A program made the translations under genes and the position numbers. This document shows positions 22,037 to 29,637 of a stretch of 64,000 nucleotides of DNA, piece after piece (position 1 is the first letter of the stretch; the number at the start of each line of letters is the position of its first letter). Source of the DNA: Closterium sp. Naga37s-1 (lineage: Eukaryota > Streptophyta > Zygnematophyceae > Desmidiales > Closteriaceae); contig CANJKZ010001036.1 in assembly GCA_947471745.1 (NCBI GenBank), positions 861,001 through 925,000 on the forward strand, given 5' to 3'. The notes under the pieces are model-generated. The model ran no database searches. It was not told the DNA's origin and worked only from the letters and a program-made list of their open reading frames with translations.

Positions 22037-22462
22037 TTAGGCGATGTTGTTACCGTTCACTCGCATGATGCAATCACCCGTCGTCCAGTCGATTCGCGGA
22101 TTGTGTCGTCGCAGCCAGTCACAGCCGAGTAAAATGTCGGTTCCGTTGAGGGTTGTCGCGAGCATTTCCTGGCTAAACGTGAAGTTACCCCCGCATCGAA
22201 TCCGAACCCGGTCTACGCGTTCTCGTATCGCCAGTGGCGTGTCGTCAACCATTCTTGCATCGATCTCAGGTAAACATCTGTCCAGTGGCAGTCTCAGCTT
22301 TCGTGTCGTGGCGGTGTTGATCAGGCTGTGGCTGGCTCCCTCGTCTACGAATATTTTAACTAAGTATGTCCCAATTTTCCCGCTAAGCAGTATGGGGCTG
22401 TCTACCGTGGTACCCTCCTTATTCGGCCGGGTGTGGTCGATTGCGTGAACCGGCACAATCAC
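22037..22462 (-). pseudogene. Gypsy-1 protease region
   Basis: A 141-codon open stretch containing a retropepsin-like fold: FVDEGASHSLIN at about 22350, followed by the DILLGCDWLRRHNP motif near the C-terminus. The usual D-S/T-G-A site reads D-E-G-A (codon GAG), which removes the conserved Ser/Thr next to the catalytic Asp. It is either an inactivating change or a family feature; I cannot tell from one copy. Confidence 0.8.
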
Positions 22463-22502
22463 TTGGTGAGGGTCGGTTGGGTCGGGCGAGCGGCGTGGCC
22501 TG

Positions 22503-23034
22503 TCAGTAGAGGGCCCGTCTGCTACTGACTCCCAGCGTTTCCCTGCTGCTTGGTCTGTTTCTGCTGCTCAGCTTCCCCCTTTCCCTTAGCGTTTTCTGGG
22601 CATTCGCTCTTGCGGTGTCCCGGCCGATTGCACGTGAAGGAGCGCCCTTTGAACGGTGCGGCAGCGGCATTCGCGACGGCGACACGTATCGTGGCGCCCT
22701 CGTCCGTCCCACGAGATTGATGTCCCCAGTTGCTGTTGCTTCCGTAGGACCCCGGCCTCGGTCGGCGAAAGAAGTCGAGCTTCTCCGCCATGGCGAGAAT
22801 TTCCTGGAAGTCGGTGACGCCGCGGAGCTGAATTTCTTGGGCGATATCATGCTTCAGGCCGCCGATGTAGCGGTCGATGCGCTCGCTTTCGTGCATGTAT
22901 TCCACTTGCTCACACAACGCCAAGAACCCGCTAGCGTAGTCTTGGACGGAACCGAGTTGGCGCCAAGTGCGGAGCTTCTGACGTGCCGCGATCGAAGCCG
23001 CAATTGGCTCAAGTCGAGCGCGCAGACATGCACA
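22503..23034 (-). pseudogene. Gypsy-1 gag, C-terminal half
   Basis: Read from 23034 on the minus strand the sequence gives a Retrotrans_gag-type stretch (LRTWRQLGSVQDYASGFLAL, HESERIDRYIGGLKHDIAQE) followed by the knuckle region. The knuckle reads S-x2-C-x4-H-x4-C (SFTCNRPGHRKSEC), so the first Cys is replaced by Ser. The N-terminal half is at 45003-45649; the two are in one frame once Copia-A and one TSD are set aside. Confidence 0.85.
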
Positions 23035-23039
23035 CCACG

Positions 23040-23171
23040 TGTCAAAATTATATATAGCTTACATTGTGTAGGCTGTAGTGGGGTAGCCCATAAGGGGTAC
23101 AACCCAATTAGGGTTAGTACTTGTACCCAACTCTTCGCTAGTTCATTCATTCTCGTTCGTTCTTTCTGACA
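23040..23171 (+). repeat. 5' LTR of Copia-A (132 bp)
   Basis: TGTCAAAATTATATATAGC...TTTCTGACA. A TATA-like TTATATATAG lies at bases 8-17. It matches 44866-44997 with a handful of differences. Confidence 0.95.
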
Positions 23172-23218
23172 TGGTTTCAGAGCAGGTCCCTTCTAGGACC
23201 GTTTTTTGCGCCCACCAC
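23172..23218 (+). promoter_or_regulatory. PBS and variant box of Copia-A
   Basis: TGGTTTCAGAGCAGG (23172) is one base from the initiator-Met PBS TGGTATCAGAGC over its first 12 bases. The box reads GCGCCCACCAC (23208-23218), one base off the GGGCCCACCAC found in B, C, D and E. Confidence 0.85.
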
Positions 23219-24433
23219 CTGCTGCCCTGCTAGCCACCCTCGCGACCCGTAGCCCCCCCCTAGGCTCCGACCCGTCGCCGCTCCTAGCCCGGCCCGTCGC
23301 CCCTAGCCCGGCCCCTCGTCGCTCGTCGCCCCTAGACTCGGCCCCGCGGCCCCGTCGCCCCTAGCCTCGGCCCCGTGGCCCCTCGCGACCAGCGCCCCTA
23401 GCCGCGGCCCCTCGGCCCCGTCGCCCCTAGCCGCGGCCCCTCGGCCCCGTCGCCCCTAGCCGCGGCCCCTCGGCCCCCGTCGCCCCGTCGCCCCTAGCCG
23501 CGACCCCTCGCCCCGTCGCCCTTAGTCGCGGCCCCGTCGCCCCTAGCCTCGGCCCCGTGGCCCCTCGCGACACGTCGCCCCTAGCCTCGGCCCCTCGGCC
23601 CCGTCACCCCTAGCCGCGGCCCCTCGCGACCCGTCACTCCGTCGCCCCGTCGCCCCGTCGCCCCAAGCCGCGGCCCCTCGCGACCCGTCGCCCCTAGCTG
23701 TGGCCCCTCGGCCCCGTCGCCCCTAGCCGCGGCCCCTCGCGACCCGTCGCCCCGTCGCCCCTAGCTGCGGCCCCTCGGCCCCGTCACGCCTAGCCACGGC
23801 CCCTCGCGACCCGTCGCCCCGTCGCCCCTAGTCGCGGCCCCGTCGCCCCTAGCCTCGGCCCCGCGGCCCCCCTCGCGACACGTCGCCCCGCCGCCCCTAG
23901 CCTCGGCCCCTTGACCCCTAGGCCCCAGGCCCCTCGCCCCCCCCCCCCCTTCGTGTTTGGCCCCTCGGCCCCTAGGCCCCAGGCACCTCGGCCCCCCCTT
24001 CGTGTTTGGCCCCTCGGCCCCTAGACCCCAGGCCCCTCGGCCCCTAGCCTCGGCCCCTCGGCCCCCCCCCTCCCCCCCCCCCCTTCGTGTTTGGCCCCTC
24101 GGCCCCTCTGCCCCTCGGCCCCTTGGCCCCTAGGCCCCAGGCCCCTCGGCCCCTTGGCCCCTCGGCCCCTCGGCCCCTTGACCCAAGGCCCCTCGGCCCC
24201 TCGGCCCCTTGACCTCAGGCCCCTCGGCCCCTAGGCCCCTCGGCCCCTCTGCCCCTTGGCCCCTTGGCCCCTAGGCCCCAGGCCCCTCGGCCCCTTGGCC
24301 CCTCGGCCCCCCCCCCCCCCCCCCCCCCCCCTCGTGTTTGGCCCCTAGGCCCCTTGGCCTCTCTGCCCCTGCTATTGCTGATGCTGCTACTGCTGCTACT
24401 GCTGCTATTGCTGCTCCTGCGTGCTGCGCCACT
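23219..24433 (+). repeat. C-rich leader repeats of Copia-A
   Basis: About 1.2 kb of degenerate short repeats, first around CGTCGCCCCTAGCCGCGGCCCC, then from about 23900 around TTGGCCCCTCGGCCCCTAGG, with several long C runs (for example 23938-23949 and 24308-24331). No stable coding frame. It ends near a CTGCTATTGCTG-type triplet repeat just before the gag ATG. Confidence 0.85.
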
Positions 24434-25098
24434 ATGGCTTCGCTTCGAGTTCTCGCGTTCGATCATGAGGGTAGACCGGTTCAGTTTGACACGTGGCTCG
24501 ACGACCTGCAGCTGTACCTACTGAGCGATTCTAAGGACAGTGTTTCTCTGTTTGACCTAGCGTCAGGTGCTGCTACTACCCCTCCCACCACAGCTGACAG
24601 TGCGACTCGCTCACAGTGGCTTACTCGCGACGCTGCTGCCCGCTTAGCCATTCGCAACCACCTGCCGTTAGCTGAATGCGCTCACTTCGGACAGCACAGG
24701 ACAGCACAGGCTCTGTACGCCGCAGTCGTAGCTCGCTACTCCTCGCCTACCACTGCTGCTCTAGGCCGACTGCTACTGCCCTACCTGTTCCTGGAGCTGT
24801 CAGCTTTTGCCACAGTCGAGGACCTGGTTTCCCACCTGCGCACTAGCGACGCTCGCTACCGCGCTACCGTCCATGCTGAGTTCCTTGAGAGGAACCAGCC
24901 CCCGATGTTCATCACCCTCTACTTCATAGTCACTCGCCTCCCTGACTCTCTTCGCTCTGTCAGGGACCACTTTCTCTCCCTTGACCCCACCACCCTCACT
25001 GTTGACCTCCTCGAGCAGCATCTCCTCGCAGCTGAGACTGGTGCAATTGCTGTAGGTGCTGCTCGTGGCACTCCGCGCCCGCCCTTCTTTGAGGGGTG
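24434..25098 (+). pseudogene. Copia-A gag, N-terminal part
   Basis: It starts at ATG 24434 (MASLRVLAFDHEG), the start conserved in Copia-B to E, and encodes about 221 residues of capsid-like gag (LDDLQLYL, FGQHRTAQALY, LRTSDARYR, ITLYFIVTRLPDSL, LLAAETG) up to PFFEG. Copia-B is inserted within the next codon; gag resumes at 39580 in the matching frame after one TSD copy. Confidence 0.92.
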
Positions 25099-25246
25099 TG
25101 TCAAACATATATGCTTAGTTGTATCTAGGCTTAGTTGCATCTAGGCTGTATGGGGGCTAGCTTTAGGGGGTACACAAACCTTCTCGACATTCTACGTGTA
25201 CCCCCCCCTTTCTCCTAATCATTCATTCTGGTCACTGATTCTAACA
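25099..25246 (+). repeat. 5' LTR of Copia-B (148 bp)
   Basis: TGTCAAACATATATGC...GATTCTAACA. It is 16 bp longer than the 3' LTR because the 16-bp segment CTTAGTTGYATCTAGG occurs twice in tandem. Confidence 0.94.
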
Positions 25247-25280
25247 TGGTATTAGAGTAGGTTACTATTGGGCCCACCAC
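25247..25280 (+). promoter_or_regulatory. PBS and GGGCCCACCAC box of Copia-B
   Basis: TGGTATTAGAGTAGG follows the LTR; GGGCCCACCAC is at 25270-25280. The PBS differs from TGGTATCAGAGCAGG by two C-to-T changes. Confidence 0.85.
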
Positions 25281-26232
25281 CTACTACTTCGTTCCTAGCC
25301 CCGCGCCCCGCCCGTACCGCAACCGCGATAGGCCCGTACCTAGCCTGCGCCCGGCCCAGTCTCCTGCCCGCGCCTGGCCCGTACCTAGCCCGCGATAGGC
25401 CCGTACCTAGCCCGCGCTCGGCCCTTTCTCACGCCCGTGCCCGGCCCGTACCTAGCCCGCGATCGCCCCGTCGACACCCGCGCCCGGCCCCCTACCTAGC
25501 TCGCGCCCCGTCGACGCCCGCGACCGGCCCGTACCTAGCCCGCGACACGGCCCCGTACCTAGCTCGCGATCGCCCCGTCGACACCCGCGCCCGGCCCCAT
25601 ACCTAGCCCGCGCCCCGTCGACGCCCGCGACCAGCCCATGCCTAGCCCGCGACCCGGCCCCTTTCCTAGCCCGCGCCCTGTCGACACCCGTGCCCGGCCC
25701 CGTACCTAGCCAGCACCCCGTTGACACCCGCGCCCGGCCCCGTACCTAGCCCGCGCTAGGCCCCGTTCCTAGCCCAGCGCCCGGCCCCGTACCTAGCTCC
25801 GCGCCCGGCCCCCTTCCCTAGCCCGCGCCCGTCGACGCCCGTGCCCGGCCTAGTCCCTCGCCCAGCGCCCGGCCCCATACCTAGCCCCAGCCCGTCAACA
25901 CCCACGCCTGGCCCCTTGTTTGGCCCCTCGGCCCCGTGTGTTTGGCCCCTCGGCCCCGTGTGTTTGGCCCCTCGGCCCCCTAGGCCCCTCGGCCCAAATT
26001 CAGGCCCAGCGCCCGGCCCCGTACCTAGCCCTGCGCCCGGCCCCTTGTTTGGCCCCTCGGCCCCGCCCCTCGGCCCCGTGTGTTTGGCTCCTTGGCCCCC
26101 CTAGGCCCCCCGTCCCCTTGTTTGGCCCCTCGGCCCCTAGGCCCCTCGGCCCCAATACAGAGGCCAGCGACCGGCCCCGTACCTGCCCAGCGCCCAGTCC
26201 CGTACCTAGCCCGCGCCCGGCCCCGTACCTAG
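25281..26232 (+). repeat. C-rich leader repeats of Copia-B, left part
   Basis: Degenerate repeats around CCCGGCCCCGTACCTAGCCCGCG, some with CGTCGACACCCG, changing near 25910 to repeats of TTTGGCCCCTCGGCCCC. Copia-C is inserted at CCTAG (26228-26232), itself part of a repeat unit. The leader continues at 33387. Confidence 0.85.
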
Positions 26233-26363
26233 TGTTAGAATCAAGAACGGAAATGAATGAACTAGGAAGCAGGTGGGTACAAGTAGGAAACCTAAAAGTG
26301 TTGTACCCTATAAGAACTACCCCACTACAGCCTAAACAGACTATAGCATATATAAGTTTGACA
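26233..26363 (-). repeat. 3' LTR of Copia-C (131 bp)
   Basis: On the minus strand TGTCAAACTTATATATGC...GATTCTAACA, preceded by the PPT hairpin. TATA-like TTATATATG lies near its 5' end. Confidence 0.95.
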
Positions 26364-26591
26364 CACCCCCATAGGCAAAGTGGGGGAGAACAAGAGGTCA
26401 CAAGACCAGTCAAGAAGGCAAAGCAAGCTCAGGGTGGATCACAAGGTCACCACGCAGTATGAGCACAAGCAAAGGGCCACAAGGCCAGTTCACATGCAGA
26501 GTTATATAAAAGAAAGCAAACAGTACAGTGAAAACAACCTAGCAAGTGTAAGCATGCAGGTATAAGTATATAGAGTACAGTACAAGCAGAG
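26364..26591 (-). other. 3' untranslated region and PPT hairpin of Copia-C
   Basis: About 230 bases after the RNase H stop, with the same layout as in A and B. The PPT sits in the TGGGGG arm of a 6-bp stem (plus-strand CCCCCA 26366-26371 and TGGGGG 26381-26386) with a 9-base loop. Confidence 0.8.
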
Positions 26592-28217
26592 TCAAGAAGT
26601 CAGCAAGTGAGGCACAGTAGGTACAAGGCCTAGAACAGTACAGAAACGCTGATGATCACAAGCCTGAAGTGCCTTGGTGAAAACATCAGCAGTGTTGGCC
26701 TGTGAGGCCACGTAAGCAAGACGAAGCTGGCCACGCTGCTGCAACTCTCGAGCAAGGAAGTAGCGCAGAGCAATGTGCTTCGTTCTGTGCTCCAGTCTGT
26801 GCTCCTGACACAAGGCCAACATGGCCTTGTTGTCGACGTACAAAACTGGAGGAGAACGAGGCGCCTCTCCCAATTTGGTCAGCAGGTAGGTGAGCCAGCG
26901 TAGCTCCTCTGAAGCCATGGCCCCAGCATAGATCTCAGCCTCACAACTGGAGCTGAGAACAGAAGAAGATCGGGTAGACTCCCAAGAGACAGAACCGGAG
27001 CCAAGACTGAAGGTGTAACCCTGTAACGACCGCTGCGTAGCCAAGTCGTCAACCCAGGAGGCGTCAGCGTGACCAGTGAGGACAACTCGAGCCCGTCCTC
27101 CAAGCACGAGCCCCATGCCCGATGTACTGCACAAGTAGCGCAACACCCTCTTCGCAGCATCCCAGTGCACCTTTCGGTGCCTACCGGGAGCCACGTAGCG
27201 AGCCAGAAGGCTGAGAGGGTATGCGAGGTCAGGTCGTGTGCAAGTCATCAGGTACATGAGGCAGCCCACAAGCTCTGGATACGGGCCACTCAGCTCTACG
27301 GACTCGTTCGAAGGTGGAGCTGAGAGCGAGTGACCGGTAGGCAGAGGAGTGGACTGTGGCGAGGAGTACGTGAAGCCGAAGCGCTGAAGGACCTGCTGCA
27401 CCATGTGTGACTGAGTCAAGGTAATGGTGCGCTGTGCTCTGTCCAGGGTGATCCGCAGGCCAAGATAGCTTGTCAGCTCCCCCAGGTCGGTGCACGTGTG
27501 TCTCTTCTGCAGCTCAGACTTCACGTGGGCGAGTGCCTCAGTGTCAGCAGTAGCAAAGACAAGGTCGTCTACGTACACGAGAACGTAGACCGGCGGCAGA
27601 GTGGTGTCAGTGCGTTGAAACAGAGAAGGGTCAGCAGTGGAAGGAGCAAAACCAAGAGCAGCAAGAGTGGTCCTCAGTGTGTCGTGCCACTCACGGGGTG
27701 CCTGGCGGAGACCGTAGACTGGCTGGCGGAGACTCCACTGGGTACCAGCAGGAAACGACCCAGTGAAGCCAGGAGGGCGGCGCAGCCAGATCTCCTCGTG
27801 CAGGCTGCCCTGTAGGAAGGCTGTGCTGAAGTCAAGCGAGTGGAGCTCGTAGTCACGCTGAGCAGCTACGTGTAGCAGTACCCGAAGAGTGGTCATCTTC
27901 GGGGTAGGGGAGAAGGTCTGGAAGAAGTCAACTCCCTGTCGGTGACTGAAGCCATGTGCAACGTAACGCGCCTTGAAGACAGGCGGAGAACCCGGCAGCC
28001 GCTTCACCCTGAAGATCCACATGCCACTGACGATGTTCGCCCCAGGTGGGGGAACCTCGTCGACGTAGGTGCCTGTGGACTTCCAGGAAGCCATCTCGGC
28101 GTCCATGGCTGCCTGCCACTGAGAGGAGTAGGGACCCTCTATCGCCTCTGCGTAAGAGCGCGGGGTCGGGATGTTTGGTGCATCCGGGTCTCCCTCAGGC
28201 AAGCAGCGGCAAAGCAC
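26592..28217 (-). CDS. Copia-C reverse transcriptase and RNase H
   Basis: A 541-codon open frame. After the acidic DPDAPNIPTPRSYAEAI segment comes RT: MWIFRVKR, YVAHGFSHRQGVDFF, HSLDFSTAFLQGSLHEEIWL, PVYGLRQAPREWHD and LVYVDDLVFATAD with the catalytic YVDD. RNase H follows with HADASWVDD, SSSCEAEIYAGA and LYVDNKAMLALC, and the ORF ends with FTKALQ...PHLLTS as in the whole lineage. It converts the element RNA into DNA in the virus-like particle. All visible catalytic acids are kept. It is separated from the upstream frame by a small frameshift near 28200 in the codons after FECFAAA, so as it stands it lacks its normal gag-pol context. Confidence 0.88.
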   Translation of the reverse strand: MLCRCLPEGDPDAPNIPTPRSYAEAIEGPYSSQWQAAMDAEMASWKSTGTYVDEVPPPGANIVSGMWIFRVKRLPGSPPVFKARYVAHGFSHRQGVDFFQTFSPTPKMTTLRVLLHVAAQRDYELHSLDFSTAFLQGSLHEEIWLRRPPGFTGSFPAGTQWSLRQPVYGLRQAPREWHDTLRTTLAALGFAPSTADPSLFQRTDTTLPPVYVLVYVDDLVFATADTEALAHVKSELQKRHTCTDLGELTSYLGLRITLDRAQRTITLTQSHMVQQVLQRFGFTYSSPQSTPLPTGHSLSAPPSNESVELSGPYPELVGCLMYLMTCTRPDLAYPLSLLARYVAPGRHRKVHWDAAKRVLRYLCSTSGMGLVLGGRARVVLTGHADASWVDDLATQRSLQGYTFSLGSGSVSWESTRSSSVLSSSCEAEIYAGAMASEELRWLTYLLTKLGEAPRSPPVLYVDNKAMLALCQEHRLEHRTKHIALRYFLARELQQRGQLRLAYVASQANTADVFTKALQACDHQRFCTVLGLVPTVPHLLTS

Positions 28218-29581
28218 TCAAACTCCTCCTGTCTGTCCTCAAGAACGTCCGTGCCAAGAGCACACTCACCCCCGACGGACGGAGGACAGACAGACGCAGA
28301 CGCAGACTCAGCAACAAGACTAGTGGCGTAGTCTAGGCAACAGGCTGCAGCAAAGTCAACAAGCTCAGCAACGAGAGTAGACGCACCAGAGGACTCAAAC
28401 AGAGGGTCAATGATAGCAGTGGCCAGGAAGCGCGTGACACTAGGACTAGCAGCACGAAGGGAGTCAGTCTCCGGGTCCGGACCGTCACGAAGAGAGGACG
28501 CAGGAGGAGAGGGCAGAGGGACATGCTGTGGAGCAGTGGAAGGACGCAGTGTCATAGAGTGAGTGCCAGGGACAGGAGGAGGACGCGGACGCAAAACACG
28601 ACCAGCGCGAGCAGTGCGGACAGGCGACGCAACACGAGACACAGGCGACACAGGACGCGACTCAGGCTCACGACGCTCTGTAAGACCTCTAGTCGGTCCA
28701 GAGTAAGGAGAAGGACCAGGCAGTGGAGAGGACGGCTGTAACGGCGACTGTGACTGGACAGGCGGTGGACTCATTAACGGAGGAGTAGGACCAGGAGAAG
28801 GCGGTAGACCAAGAACCTGCTGAAGGAGCGGAACGTAGTACGGCCGCGGCCGCGCAGCGCCTCCAGAAACAGCAGAGACAGCACAAGTACCTCCTCCAGC
28901 AGCTCCAACACGAGTAGCACCTCTAGCAGCACGAGCACCAGCAGCACCTCCAGGAGCTCCAGCACCAGCAGCACCTCCAGCAGCTCCAGCACCAGCAGCA
29001 CCTCCAGCAGCACCAGCACCAGCAGCACCTCCAGAAGCTCCAGCACCAGCAGCACCTCCAGTAGCCCCAGCACCAGCAGCACCTCCAGCAGCTCCAGCAC
29101 CAGCAGCAGCTCCAGCAGCTCCAGCACCAGCAGCACCTCCAGCAGCTCCAGCAGCAGCAGCACCTCCAGCATCTCCAGCACCAGCAGCACCTCCAGAAGC
29201 TACAGCACCAGCAGCACCTCCAGCAGCACCAGCACCAGCAGCTCCAGTACCGCCAGTACGAACACCTCCAGGACCACCGGCTCCAGCACCACTAGCACTA
29301 GTAGCACGGCGACAGCGTCGAGCGTACCACTCACAAAGCCGATGCGGAGAGAGGGGCTCCCGCCGCAACGGGACACCCAGAGAACCTCCAGACTCAGCAC
29401 ACGCAGGCTCAGCACCCCAAGACGCAGCACCCCTAGATTCAGCACCCCCAGGCTCCACACGCTCAGGCTCAGCACCCCAAGGCTCAGCACCCCCAGTCCC
29501 CGCACCCGCAGGCTCAGCACCCCTAACAGCACCTGAGTCGACAGCTACCTCGACCGGCTCGGCAGGGTCTACCTGAGACAC
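28139..29581 (-). pseudogene. Copia-C pol linker region (Gly/Ala-rich)
   Basis: A 480-codon open frame continuing pol after the frameshift in the 17-G run. It starts SQVDPAEPVEVAVDS, then runs through Ala/Gly/Glu-rich repeats (GAAGGAAGA type, about 29280-28900) and a Pro/Ser-rich part (28850-28560) to a conserved segment (VAELVDFAAACCLDY, GGECALGTDVLEDRQEEF) before RT. No enzyme domain. It is the integrase-RT spacer of the lineage. The end (28139-28200) is out of frame because of the second frameshift. Confidence 0.8.
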
Positions 29582-29637
29582 ACCTGAGGGGGTAGGACCC
29601 TGAGGGGGGAGGGGGTCTACCGGAGGAGTACCTGGTG

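Noticed and set aside
23219-24433. Short repeats that could be mistaken for a CRISPR array or a satellite
   Set aside because: Units are degenerate, contiguous and without unique spacers, and the tract has a fixed place between the PBS and gag of a retrotransposon.
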